DNA of 64,000 nucleotides, from the NCBI RefSeq assembly GCF_014839805.1, contig NC_051121.1, forward strand, positions 1,099,116-1,163,115, written 5' to 3'. Positions 11,541-24,686 of this stretch are shown here, piece after piece. The translations under genes and the position numbers were made by a program. Below the pieces are notes generated by a model. That model was given only the letters and a program-made list of their open reading frames with translations. It had not been told where the DNA came from and searched no databases. How positions within the stretch are numbered: position 1 is the first letter of the stretch; each line of letters opens with the position of its first letter. Source of the stretch: Manduca sexta (lineage: Eukaryota > Arthropoda > Insecta > Lepidoptera > Sphingidae).

Positions 11541-12339
11541 AATATAAATACTATAACAAGAGTCAATAATTAGTTACTTATTACTAAAGTAGCAATATAC
11601 ATAATATCTGAACATACCTGATTCATTGATATTTTTAGTTGTACAAAAACAATTTTGAGCATTGGTTAACATTTATAAATAAATTTGTAGTGACGTGATA
11701 CGGGAAGATAATAATATATTTACTTTTTAGGGCCGCTGTTCTAAATTATTATTTTCAAAATGTAAAATCATAACTTTAAAATTTTGCATATTTATTTTGC
11801 TATCTGAAATAAATTCTATTCTAATTCTTTTCTAATCTAACAAAAATCTACAATCCATCCTGCTTTTATATCTAATTATTTATTGATATAACTGCAAAAC
11901 TGTATATAATATTTAGTATACATTATATATTACATTGCATATAAACCAAAAACTTATTTGACAAGACTACATATGGGTTGAACGCTAAATACTTCGATCA
12001 CAGCCCAAAGGTCCTCACGACGCGTGAAGTCACGAGCAAAACTTAGTTCGGAAATAATTAAGCTAATTCGAAATTCGTAGCTAGAATTTATACAAGTTTA
12101 TAAATAAATATATTTATGCGCTGTGCATAAAGAAACTTCGCAACGCCCGATGTCAACAAATGAGTAAATAGGACAGCTTTTCCTTCATATTTACATACAT
12201 ATAATACTTTATAATTATACTTGCAAAAAGAAGTCACTTTACGGTACGTGTCTCTTTGAATATAGATATTGTTTATTACAGCCAAGCATTCTAAAGCATT
12301 GTTTTATTCCGGTTTGAAAAATATTGTAATCAACGTAAT

Positions 12340-12458
12340 TTTTTTATTGCTTTGAAATTTGAATGACAAGACGAGCTTACCTTATTGATGGTAAGCGATA
12401 CGACCACCTATGAACAGTAGAAACACCATTCAACACCTTGAAATACAAAGTACATATA
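12340..12458 (-). mobile_element. Repeat E 3' fragments (12.3 kb; also 37.4 and 49.1 kb)
   Basis: TTTTTATTGCTTTGAAATTT ... CACCTTGAAATACAAAGTA is the repeat E 3' end, abutting SINE-A. Other parts lie at 37408-37500 (minus) and 49088-49150 (plus; the 5' palindrome CTCTCATATGTGAGAG). Confidence 0.75.
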
Positions 12459-12773
12459 TACTGTCTCTGTACATACCTATGCTGTCTCACTGCTGGGAAC
12501 GGGCCTCCTCCACTACTGAGAGAGATTAGGCCTTAGTCCACCATACTGGCCTAGTGCGGATTGTTAGACTTCACACACCCTCAAAATTCATATAGAGAAC
12601 TTCTCAGGTATGCAGGTTTCCTCACAATGTTTTCCTTCACAGTTAAAGCAAGCGATAATTTACAAAGAATACACATATAATTTTAAAAAGTCAGAGATGT
12701 GTGCCCTTGGGTTTTGAACCTGCAGACATTCGTCTCGGCAGTCCGTTCCACAACCAACTAAGCTATCGCTGCT
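12459..12773 (-). mobile_element. SINE-A, near full-length
   Basis: Tail-to-head SINE-A copy ending GCTATCGCTGC. It abuts a repeat E tail on its left. Confidence 0.87.
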
Positions 12774-13300
12774 TCTACATGTTTTATGTTACACTACCAA
12801 CTGTGTTTACAGGTCAAGGGTCAAAAATCAAGGGTCGCAACACGAAATCCTCTGTTAATTACACGGAAGGGCCTCGCTCAATCTTAGCGCGATAACACGG
12901 GATATTCCATTTAAAAGGGACCTCGTGACGGAACACTGATCAGATTACGGACCCAAAGGTTATATTTATAAAATATTATCGGATTTTTCAATTTATCACG
13001 GAAGGGGAATTACTGTGCCTTAACACTTCATTATATTTATAATAAAATAGAAGGTTGTTAGTTGATTGTTCGCGTAAAAATTTAACGGATTTTGATGTAA
13101 GTTTGACTATTATGTTGAGGAAAATGTTTAGATTTTATTTAATATTACTTCTTATTAATTTCACTCAATATTATAAATGTGAAAATTCGTGAAAATGTTG
13201 GTATGTTTGTTAGAAGTAGACGTAAAAACCGCTGAACAGATTTGGATGAAATTTGGCACATAAATAGATGTTTCACCCCGGAAATTAGCTCTCAGTGTAT

Positions 13301-14316
13301 TTGAACCTGTTCATTTCCCCATGAGACTAATGAGGCGATGTTACTTATACATATACGTCTTCTAACCTGAACCTTAACGTAAAAAATTATCTAACATTTA
13401 GGTTACCACAAAATAGCTGAACAAATTCAAAATTGTATCGTAAATAGTTCAACCTTGTAAGATGTGAGCAACGGTATCCATAACACAACAATCTTTATTT
13501 GGATACCGCAGTTTATTTCACACTTTTGGTTTCAAATTCTTACGTACAATCAATCTTTAATTCTGTGTTTGATTCTGTTATTGCTGTAATGAAGTATTAT
13601 TATTATTATTAAAAAAAATCTAATTGCCTTTAAACTTTTGTGGTCGTATCAACATAGTTTTTATTCACTAAAAATAACTTCAAAGGTTTACAGATTATTT
13701 CCTACATGCTTGTAATATTTAATTAAAATTTTCCAACATAATCTAAAATTTAAATAGCTGTTATTAATTGCGCACAGACGCTGTTTCTTTTTAATTAAGC
13801 GCGCGTACATGTTTTTGTTTCTTGTGGGGAAGAATGTCTTTACATTGTTCTAAGGAAATGCTTTATTTTTTCTGTCTAAATTTTAATTTAAACGTTTTGT
13901 TTTGAATTTTAATTTACGCTATAAGCTGCCCGGTTGCGATGTTGAGTTTCTTGTATAAAGTAATAATATAAAATAAAATGATCGTTATAGCGCGGATGTA
14001 GGGTAGTTTTTGTTATTGAGAAATTAAGACGACTTGTTGCAATTTGCAATAACTTAAGAATCAGTGAGCATTAGGACTGCCTCATACCTTCACTAAAAGT
14101 ACAAAAATATGTTAATTCTTATAATTAATAATCAAACCTTAACCCATCTTCAACTTCTCGAAGAAATCACGCGTACTATACATCCCGCCCGAACAAAAAA
14201 GATTCGGTAACACATATTCGTGGCACTATTATGCTGCAGAATACTTTACCAGCATACGTGTTCCTTTTAAAACAACTTGGGGTCCTTCGAGCGGGGCATG
14301 TAGAACCAATTAGGTA
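13301..14316. other. Unannotated AT-rich DNA
   Basis: Nothing recognised. 12774-13166 and 14386-14964 are similar; 14458-14646 holds a chance frame. Confidence 0.55.
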
Positions 14317-14964
14317 AGCCGGCATAATTGCGCCGATTGTCCGGGGATGTATTTATATTTCCCGTCGACAATATTTTAGGCTTCACTTATCTAAGCAGTG
14401 AAGCCGTTTTACGCGGTAAATAAAAAAATAACAACCTTAACAACTAAAACCTTTTTATTACTCAACTGCATAGATAAAACTAAGATTACAAGAATTTGAT
14501 CGCCCAATCTCTTGAGTGACCGTATTATACCATAAAAATAACAGAATATAATAAAGATACGGATTGGGAGGCACTCGCCGATATCCCAAGTGGAATGGCA
14601 TAGTTACTGTGATATATTGGTCACGTAGGCGGGTAATGGCGCGCATTAGAGGACGAGGCAGCCGCGATAGATTCCTGCCTTTTTCTGTATTGCGTGCGAT
14701 TGCCGTATTTATTTTAAACGCGTGAGGTGGGTTTGATTTATTTAATTTTTTATGTATACTTACTAATTATACCATATATTCTTGTGTGTATCTATTACTT
14801 TCTGCCTGGTCCTGTTACAATGGCCAAATAAAGATTTTGTTTTTTGTTTTCCTTGATTTGTGTGATGAGGTTTTATGACTTTTAAAAGTATTGTTAATTA
14901 TCGCTTTAATAAATTGTGCTGGTGGTAGGATATATTTTATATCCGCGAGGATAGTGAGCACCGT

Positions 14965-15135
14965 ATAATATCAACCCTGTATTATATACTGTCCCACTGT
15001 TGGGCACGGACCTCCTCTTCTACTGAGAGGGATTAGGCCTCAGTCCACCACGTTGGCCTAGTGCGGATTGGTAGACTTTACAAACTTTCAAAATTCCTTT
15101 AGAGAACTTCTTAGGTGTGTAGTTTTCAAGGTGTT
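14965..15135 (-). mobile_element. SINE-A, truncated
   Basis: Tail and middle body only. The sequence passes directly into a repeat D fragment at 15140. Confidence 0.85.
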
Positions 15136-15139
15136 AACA

Positions 15140-15313
15140 GCAGTGGCCCACGCAAGTGTGTCGCGTTCCGGGATCAGCCTTTGTAAATCCGGTTAACAGG
15201 CCGGCATAATTGTATCGACTGTCGAGGGGTAATCTTCTCATCAGTCGACATTCTATTCTACTTATCATCAGGTGAAATGACCTAAATTTGTTGTGTCCGT
15301 ATAAAAAAAAAAT
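15140..15313 (+). mobile_element. Repeat D retroposon tail, A-run end
   Basis: GGCCGGCATAATTGTATCGA and ATCATCAGGTGAAATG, ending GTATAAAAAAAAAATG. Plus orientation. It lies between a SINE-A fragment and the satellite array. Confidence 0.78.
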
Positions 15314-15471
15314 GTGAAATCTACATTTTAAACATTCGTGTGACAAGATGTCACAGCGTTAGATATTAATACTAAAAACTTTATTTACGGAAAATATGCT
15401 AATATGCGCCTTGAAAACGTGCAAATCACGATTGCGAAAAATATAAATATTTTACATTGGTGTTTTGCGGT

Positions 15472-18400
15472 AAATTGAGTAACCATGCATGAATGCAAAG
15501 TTTTTGTAGGAGAATCATTCTAATGTCCACTTTAATATAAATAGCTGACCCGACAGACGTTGTCTCGTCTTAACTATCTTAACTTATATAAATTGAGTAA
15601 CCATGCATGAATGCAAAGTTTTTGTAGGAGAATCATTCTAATGTCCACTTTAATATAAATAGCTGACCCGACAGACGTTGTCTCGTCTTAACTATCTTAA
15701 CTTATATAAATTGAGTAACCATGCATGAATGCAAAGTTTTTGTAGGAGAATCATTCTAATGTCCACTTTAATATAAATAGCTGACCCGACAGACGTTGTC
15801 TCGTCTTAACTATCTTAACTTATATAAATTGAGTAACCATGCATGAATGCAAAGTTTTTGTAGGAGAATCATTCTAATGTCCACTTTAATATAAATAGCT
15901 GACCCGACAGACGTTGTCTCGTCTTAACTATCTTAACTTATATAAATTGAGTAACCATGCATGAATGCAAAGTTTTTGTAGGAGAATCATTCTAATGTCC
16001 ACTTTAATATAAATAGCTGACCCGACAGACGTTGTCTCGTCTTAACTATCTTAACTTATATAAATTGAGTAACCATGCATGAATGCAAAGTTTTTGTAGG
16101 GGAATCATTCTAATGTCCACTTTATATTATAACTAGCTGACCCGACAGACGTTGTCTCGTCTTAACTATCTTAACTTATATAAATTGAGTAACCATGCAT
16201 GAATGCAAAGTTTTTGTAGGGGAATCATTCTAATGTCCACTTTATATTATAACTAGCTGACCCGACAGACGTTGTCTCGTCTTAACTATCTTAACTTATA
16301 TAAATTGAGTAACCATGCATGAATGCAAAGTTTTTGTAGGGGAATCATTCTAATGTCCACTTTATATTATAACTAGCTGACCCGACAGACGTTGTCTCGT
16401 CTTAACTATCTTAACTTATATAAATTGAGTAACCATGCATGAATGCAAAGTTTTTGTAGGGGAATCATTCTAATGTCCACTTTATATTATAACTAGCTGA
16501 CCCGACAGACGTTGTCTCGTCTTAACTATCTTAACTTATATAAATTGAGTAACCATGCATGAATGCAAAGTTTTTGTAGGGGAATCATTCTAATGTCCAC
16601 TTTATATTATAACTAGCTGACCCGACAGACGTTGTCTCGTCTTAACTATCTTAACTTATATAAATTGAGTAACCATGCATGAATGCAAAGTTTTTGTAGG
16701 GGAATCATTCTAATGTCCACTTTATATTATAACTAGCTGACCCGACAGACGTTGTCTCGTCTTAACTATCTTAACTTATATAAATTGAGTAACCATGCAT
16801 GAATGCAAAGTTTTTGTAGGGGAATCATTCTAATGTCCACTTTATATTATAACTAGCTGACCCGACAGACGTTGTCTCGTCTTAACTATCTTAACTTATA
16901 TAAATTGAGTAACCATGCATGAATGCAAAGTTTTTGTAGGGGAATCATTCTAATGTCCACTTTAATACAACTAGCTGACCCGACAGACGTTGTCTCGTCT
17001 TAACTGTCTTAACTTATATAAATTGAGTAACCATGCATGAATGCAAAGTTTTTGTAGGAGAATCATTCTAATGTCCACTTTAATACAACTAGCTGACCCG
17101 ACAGACGTTGTCTCGTCTTAACTGTCTTAACTTATATAAATTGAGTAACCATGCATGAATGCAAAGTTTTTGTAGGGGAATCATTCTAATGTCCACTTTA
17201 TATTATAACTAGCTGACCCGACAGACGTTGTCTCGTCTTAACTATCTTAACTTATATAAATTGAGTAACCATGCATGAATGCAAAGTTTTTGTAGGGGAA
17301 TCATTCTAATGTCCACTTTAATATAACTAGCTGACCCGACAGACGTTGTCTCGTCTTAACTATCTTAACTTATATAAATTGAGTAACCATGCATGAATGC
17401 AAAGTTTTTGTAGGGGAATCATTCTAATGTCCACTTTAATACAACTAGCTGACCCGACAGACGTTGTCTCGTCTTAACTGTCTTAACTTATATAAATTGA
17501 GTAACCATGCATGAATGCAAAGTTTTTGTAGGAGAATCATTCTAATGTCCACTTTAATACAACTAGCTGACCCGACAGACGTTGTCTCGTCTTAACTGTC
17601 TTAACTTATATAAATTGAGTAACCATGCATGAATGCAAAGTTTTTGTAGGGGAATCATTCTAATGTCCACTTTAATATAACTAGCTGACCCGACAGACGT
17701 TGTCTCGTCTTAACTATCTTAACTTATATAAATTGAGTAACCATGCATGAATGCAAAGTTTTTGTAGGGGAATCATTCTAATGTCCACTTTAATACAACT
17801 AGCTGACCCGACAGACGTTGTCTCGTCTTAACTGTCTTAACTTATATAAATTGAGTAACCATGCATGAATGCAAAGTTTTTGTAGGGGAATCATTCTAAT
17901 GTCCACTTTAATATAACTAGCTGACCCGACAGACGTTGTCTCGTCTTAACTGTCTTAACTTATATAAATTGAGTAACCATGCATGAATGCAAAAGTTTTT
18001 GTAGGAGAATCATTCTAATGTCCACTTTAATACAACTAGCTGACCCGACAGACGTTGTCTCGTCTTAACTGTCTTAACTTATATAAATTGAGTAACCATG
18101 CATGAATGCAAAGTTTTTGTAGGGGAATCATTCTAATGTCCACTTTAATATAACTAGCTGACCCGACAGACGTTGTCTCGTCTTAACTATCTTAACTTAT
18201 ATAAATTGAGTAACCATGCATGAATGCAAAGTTTTTGTAGGAGAATCATTCTAATGTCCACTTTAATACAACTAGCTGACCCGACAGACGTTGTCTCGTC
18301 TTAACTGTCTTAACTTATATAAATTGAGTAACCATGCATGAATGCAAAGTTTTTGTAGGGGAATCATTCTAATGTCCACTTTAATATAACTAGCTGACCC

Positions 18401-20446
18401 GACAGACGTTGTCTCGTCTTAACTGTCTTAACTTATATAAATTGAGTAACCATGCATGAATGCAAAGTTTTTGTAGGAGAATCATTCTAATGTCCACTTT
18501 AATACAACTAGCTGACCCGACAGACGTTGTCTCGTCTTAACTGTCTTAACTTATATAAATTGAGTAACCATGCATGAATGCAAAGTTTTTGTAGGGGAAT
18601 CATTCTAATGTCCACTTTAATACAACTAGCTGACCCGACAGACGTTGTCTCGTCTTAACTGTCTTAACTTATATAAATTGAGTAACCATGCATGAATGCA
18701 AAGTTTTTGTAGGGGAATCATTCTAATGTCCACTTTAATATAAATAGCTGACCCGACAGACGTTGTCTCGTCTTAACTATCTTAACTTATATAAATTGAG
18801 TAACCATGCATGAATGCAAAGTTTTTGTAGGGGAATCATTCTAATGTCCACTTTAATACAACTAGCTGACCCGACAGACGTTGTCTCGTCTTAACTGTCT
18901 TAACTTATATAAATTGAGTAACCATGCATGAATGCAAAGTTTTTGTAGGGGAATCATTCTAATGTCCACTTTAATATAACTAGCTGACCCGACAGACGTT
19001 GTCTCGTCTTAACTGTCTTAACTTATATAAATTGAGTAACCATGCATGAATGCAAAGTTTTTGTAGGAGAATCATTCTAATGTCCACTTTAATACAACTA
19101 GCTGACCCGACAGACGTTGTCTCGTCTTAACTGTCTTAACTTATATAAATTGAGTAACCATGCATGAATGCAAAGTTTTTGTAGGGGAATCATTCTAATG
19201 TCCACTTTAATACAACTAGCTGACCCGACAGACGTTGTCTCGTCTTAACTATCTTAACTTATATAAATTGAGTAACCATGCATGAATGCAAAGTTTTTGT
19301 AGGGGAATCATTCTAATGTCCACTTTAATACAACTAGCTGACCCGACAGACGTTGTCTCGTCTTAACTGTCTTAACTTATATAAATTGAGTAACCATGCA
19401 TGAATGCAAAGTTTTTGTAGGGGAATCATTCTAATGTCCACTTTAATATAACTAGCTGACCCGACAGACGTTGTCTCGTCTTAACTGTCTTAACTTATAT
19501 AAATTGAGTAACCATGCATGAATGCAAAGTTTTTGTAGGAGAATCATTCTAATGTCCACTTTAATACAACTAGCTGACCCGACAGACGTTGTCTCGTCTT
19601 AACTGTCTTAACTTATATAAATTGAGTAACCATGCATGAATGCAAAGTTTTTGTAGGGGAATCATTCTAATGTCCACTTTAATATAACTAGCTGACCCGA
19701 CAGACGTTGTCTCGTCTTAACTATCTTAACTTATATAAATTGAGTAACCATGCATGAATGCAAAGTTTTTGTAGGGGAATCATTCTAATGTCCACTTTAA
19801 TATAACTAGCTGACCCGACAGACGTTGTCTCGTCTTAACTATCTTAACTTATATAAATTGAGTAACCATGCATGAATGCAAAGTTTTTGTAGGGGAATCA
19901 TTCTAATGTCCACTTTAATATAACTAGCTGACCCGACAGACGTTGTCTCGTCTTAACTATCTTAACTTATATAAATTGAGTAACCATGCATGAATGCAAA
20001 GTTTTTGTAGGGGAATCATTCTAATGTCCACTTTAATATAACTAGCTGACCCGACAGACGTTGTCTCGTCTTAACTATCTTAACTTGTATAAATTGAGTA
20101 ACCATGCATGAATGCAAAGTTTTTGTAGGGGAATCATTCTAATGTCCACTTTAATATAACTAGCTGACCCGACAGACGTTGTCTCGTCTTAACTATCTTA
20201 ACTTATATAAATTGAGTAACCATGCATGAATGCAAAGTTTTTGTAGGGGAATCATTCTAATGTCCACTTTAATATAACTAGCTGACCCGACAGACGTTGT
20301 CTCGTCTTAACTATCTTAACTTATATAAATTGAGTAACCATGCATGAATGCAAAGGTTTTTGTAGGGGAATCATTCTAATGTCCACTTTAATATAACTAG
20401 CTGACCCGACAGACGTTGTCTCGTCTTAACTATCTTAACTTATATA
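15472..20446 (-). repeat. 42-copy tandem satellite of ~118-bp units spanning a Helitron/host junction
   Basis: Units begin (plus strand) at AAATTGAGTAACC. The starts I counted run 15472, 15590, 15708 ... 20209, 20327, giving 42 units. Most are 118 bp; units 6-12 and 15 are 120 bp, and unit 22 is 119 bp. Each unit has two parts: about 68 bp of sequence unrelated to the Helitron, then about 50 bp beginning CTAGCTGACCCGACAGACGT, the terminus of a Helitron read backwards. The last unit does not restart but runs on into the rest of that Helitron. Unit-to-unit differences are few and clustered in blocks. No coding capacity is apparent, and each unit contains several stop codons. Confidence 0.97.
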
Positions 20447-20697
20447 ATTTGCAGCGCGCATTCTGTCAATCGCTGACAGTTATTTCAAACAATTGACAGT
20501 TGTATAAAATTAATATTTTCGTTAAGTTTTCTTAAATTTTCTAATTTTCCACGCAATTTTTTTATTTTTTTCTTTTATAAGGACCTTCTCCTGTCAATAA
20601 CAAATACAACAAACAAAAATTTGTGAAATCGGTCCAGCCGTTTACGCGTGATGGCGTGACCAAGGGAAATAGAGATTCATTTTTATATATATATAGA
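20397..20697 (-). mobile_element. Non-autonomous Helitron (host of the satellite), minus strand
   Basis: On the minus strand it starts TCTATATATATATAAAAATG at 20697, preceded by A, and ends ...GGGTCAGCTAG at 20397, followed by T. Helitrons start TC, end CTRR and insert between A and T without target duplication, and all of this is met. The 5' part carries the string ACGGCTGGACCGATTTCAC common to lepidopteran rolling-circle elements. A short GACA-ACGTC-TGTC-type stem precedes CTAG. About 300 bp, no coding region, so it depends on a Rep-helicase supplied elsewhere. The 3' end merges into the 42-unit array. Confidence 0.88.
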
Positions 20698-20975
20698 TGT
20701 TAGAACTCTTTGTCACACATATACATAAATTTCAAAGAAACATAATTATTAATCCTTCCTGCAACAACACAGAGACACAATGCCGTCCGGTTTACCCTCA
20801 TGAGGTACCTACGTATAAAAATATCTTATCTAGAACATTCCATTCGTCCATAGCAAGCCGTTAGCACAGGACCAGCACGCAGTACCTTATCGCGTCAGTA
20901 TAAAAAGTCGGAATATGCTGTTTTAATGTTCACTCCTTCCTTCGTCCTTTTAATGTCGTGTAGTCAGGAGACAAC

Positions 20976-21299
20976 TATCGATATCGATAATATGAAAAAA
21001 AAACAGTTTTTGGAGAGCAATTAAAATGATTAATTTGTGTTGTAAGTAGTAAGTAGTATTAACTTAAATAATTTTATAAAAACTAAAATACACGAATTGC
21101 TCAAGGCGTTGTTTGCATGAAATACTTCTTCCAAAAATTAAATTTTCCGGGATAAAAAAGACTTATGACTTTAGGGGTATAACCTCTATACACCGGAATT
21201 TATAAAAACTCCAGTAGTTTCTGCGTCACAAACAGCTATCACAAACTTGCACATTATTTAAAAAATAATCATTTACTATCGATAACTTATATATCGATA
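20976..21299. promoter_or_regulatory. Cluster of four TATCGATA (DRE-type) motifs
   Basis: Exact TATCGATA at 20976-20983, 20982-20989, 21277-21284 and 21292-21299. TATCGATA is the DREF recognition sequence in insects. No gene is visible nearby, so function is unproven. Confidence 0.4.
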
Positions 21300-21892
21300 A
21301 AGTCAATCACTAAATTCAAACATGTACGAGCAATTTATGTTTACGGGAGATGGTTTAATAAAAGCATATACATTGAGCGTGCATATTTTATCGCAATACA
21401 GCCGCGTCCTATGTTTACACTTACTTGAGCCACTCGCGACACTAAAGGTGTAAAAATGCCGGCAAAATGCATGAAATATTAAATCTAGTGCGGAACGTTT
21501 AGCGCATTTTAGGTTTCATTTCACATCAGGTGCAGGGAAGACATTTTTTGTAATGCGATAAATAATGCTGCAAATAAAAAAATATTGTTAGTAATCATTG
21601 ACGTATAATCTATAGACACAAACGACCATATAAACTATTTGTTCGAAATCTGAATTAAAATGACAATCAAAACGTCACTGTTATAAGTTATTTATTCACT
21701 TGAATGACAAATAATTTTACTTATTTAAATAATATTTTTATTCAAATCCAGGACGTTCGTGTCTATAAAATATATGTCTATGGATTTGCCCCCTATAAAC
21801 CGAATAAGGCCCTCCGACCTTATATGCTACATCGTCAGAGAAAATATAGTTTGCATTTGCTATTTCAATTTTATGAAGACATACACTACGGA

Positions 21893-22180
21893 ATGGAACG
21901 GTCTGCAGAAACATTACCCGCAGTTACTAAATCTAAGGCACACACGTCTTACTTTTAGAAATTTCCTGTGTTTTAACCGACTTCTTGTTTATGAGTTATC
22001 GTTCGCATTAACGAGGAAGAAAAACATCGTCAGAAAACTTACATACCTTAAATTCTCCATAAGGATTTCGAAGGTATGTGAAGTCTGCCAATCCGTACTC
22101 TGCCAGCGTTGTGAACTAAGGCCTAAACAGTCAATAGAAGAGGAGGCCCGTGCGCAGTACTTACTGAGCAGTATATAGGG
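21893..22180 (+). mobile_element. SINE-A, old diverged copy
   Basis: Recognisable from GGAACGGTCTGCAG through GAGGAGGCCCGTGCGCAGTA with many substitutions. A 139-codon chance frame (21759-22178) runs across it and has no coding support. Confidence 0.8.
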
Positions 22181-24060
22181 TCATATTGACATTGCGTTAC
22201 TAAGTGAAACCACATACTCTTCTTCACCTTTGCTGACATTGTGCCAAAAATTATCTATTAATAACGAATATTTTCACCAAAAATCCTGGGTCTAGTTTTC
22301 TGATTTTTTGATAATTTTGTTGTTTTATGCGAATATGGCGTGTATGTAAGCGTATTTCTGACTGAAAGTATGATGTTGCCGCTGCGACGTATTCTCATAG
22401 AGTAGTAGTAATGACATAAGGGCGCGTAAAATAAAATTACTTTTTATTAATATTTATTTTGTTCGAAACTTCCACTTTTTTATTCTACATCTACGGCTCA
22501 AGTAACTTATTGTAAAGTGTTATTTCCAAGTAGATAAGCATGTGGTTTCATTTATTAACGCGATGTCAAAATGACCCTGTATAATACAGGACTGGTATTA
22601 CCATCCAATGTATAGCCAAGTAAAATTCTCAATCCTTGTTCCAAAGACCTGCCAAAACTTCGTCAATCGATTATCCAAAACAAAAGAAATCATAAAGTAT
22701 TCTCGTTAATGAATAGCTTGAGAAAAACTCGCTTTGAATAGGCATTGTTCGAGCCGTATCAACACAGGATAGCACTTACGTAGACCGATCCTTCGAGTGT
22801 TCGGTGTTTAATGCCATTTTATGTCAGCATTTGGGAATATATTGAAGATTCATGTTAACAATCAGTATTTTGGGGATGTTATATGTGAATGTATTTAATG
22901 AAACGCACAAGGAACTGTCGAATTCCGGTTTATTTCTTCATGTAGTCGTTTAGAGCACAATCATTATTGTTAGCCAGAGTTATCCATGGTTGAATGCAGT
23001 TTACTGCCCGTTTGTGTATTTACCCTTAGTAATAATTGATCCTGGAATTGATGACACTTCATACCGATCATGATCTAAAACTTTTGTTAGTTTGAATGGG
23101 CCAGTATATTTCGGTAATAATTTCTTACTTTTGCCATCATCTGTTAGAAACTCCCTTATGACCTTGACATCTAACAGAATCTGATATTGAGATTAATAAA
23201 AATGATATACCCAACAAATATGTTATAAGCTAGCATTTATCAAAGACTACCTTTTGCGTGTGGTTCCGACCGTGTGATTATGTTTTTCCGGGATAAATAT
23301 TTTCCCGGAATAAAATTGCCTATAATAAGCAGTAGTAACGTAGTTTTTAATTATAGATTTTATTTATGAAGAAATGCCAATCATTTTATATCGTAGTTCG
23401 ATGTCAAGCAGCCAGTCAGTTTCTGTTTAAAAGTTATTAATATATTACGGCTGCAACAGTAGCTTTCTATTAGTAAAAAAATGGTTTAGTACTTAGTTGT
23501 TCTTCTATACTTCTATACTAATATATAAAGTTGAAGAGGTTGTTTGGTTTTTATTTTTTTTTTTATGTATAATTGATGTGAAACATTTGTTTTATCCCGG
23601 CATAATATTTACGACGGAAAACCTATTTTACTTTTATATTGAGATACAACTTTACTTCAGTTGGGTGTCAGATAGGGAGCTGAACATAGCCAAGGACAAC
23701 TATGAAATTGTCAACGTTATGCATTATATATGTATGTAAATGTCGTGGAAAATGTATTAGAAATCGTTTTATCTTTCACTCAAGTTACATAATTCTTAAC
23801 TCGCGTTTACAATCGCATTGTCACCGTTTAAGAAATGGTGAGAATGGATAAGGTTCGCTATTGATTGCGCGATGTTTATTTAATGAACTTGTTGTTTGGT
23901 ATTTTTTGTATGCAATATTCGGTGTAGGTTTCGTTTATTTATGTCATTAAGCGACGGTATGCACACAGTTGTTTGATTTTGCAACTGATACAGTATTTAA
24001 TATCTCAAAGCGTAGAATACGACAGTGTCATACGGTTTTTTGTAAACCAAAACTTTGCAT
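22181..24060. other. Unannotated AT-rich DNA with degenerate repeat scraps
   Basis: A SINE-A tail scrap lies at 22573-22601. An 8-bp inverted repeat TTCCGGGA/TCCCGGAA near 23287-23311 resembles repeat J. 23514-23640 may be a decayed repeat J. No gene is seen. 20698-20975 and 21300-21892 are likewise blank. Confidence 0.5.
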
Positions 24061-24109
24061 TTTATTGCTAGCATGTAAATGAATGCGTCGCACGGAGGAG
24101 AGTGACATG

Positions 24110-24510
24110 TGACGTCACTCTTTTAAAAAACAACACACTATTAAACGAAAATCCTATACGAACTTGTTGAATGTAGATTGTCTGCGTATGCGTAGGGACT
24201 AACCGGCTACTGACGTCACATAAAAAAGAAACGATTCCTTTCAAGTGCAAATCCGGTACGAAGTTCTACATCGCGTAATGAACAGCGGGCTTTACAAAAA
24301 TCCACGGCAGCGATCGGTCCGGTCCCAGCTCGCTTGATGTATATTTATTACAGCCCCATTGTGACTAACGGTTGAGCACCCCTGAATAAGGAGTTACCAA
24401 CAATTGGCGAGCTAGTAAATGGTTCAGGTCGGATCCATTATTTCGTATTAAAAAGAGCTTTTTCTCTCGCAAACGTGAACTGAATGCAGTTACAAACATT
24501 TGTGACGTCA
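24110..24510. promoter_or_regulatory. Three perfect TGACGTCA (CRE-type) motifs
   Basis: TGACGTCA at 24110-24117, 24211-24218 and 24503-24510, the CREB/ATF palindrome. A fourth is at 38585-38592. The flanks are unique AT-rich DNA. Confidence 0.4.
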
Positions 24511-24686
24511 CACTTTTATTTTGATTGCGAATGGGTTTCGTCGGGTTTGTTGGAATGGAAATTGTTGAATTTTATTGAGTTGGTAACTTGTTTGAGTATT
24601 GTGTTGGGTTCTAACTATGTATTGCTTGTTTTAAGGTTAGTGTAGAGTACTGTTAATTTGTACGATATTTTGTTTATTAAAATTTC

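Noticed and set aside
15472..20446. CRISPR array
   Set aside because: Units are contiguous and nearly identical over their full length with no unique spacers, and the DNA is animal nuclear. It is a satellite.
21759..22178. 139-codon open frame as a gene
   Set aside because: It runs across an old SINE-A copy and shows no protein family. Several SINE-A copies give similar chance frames.
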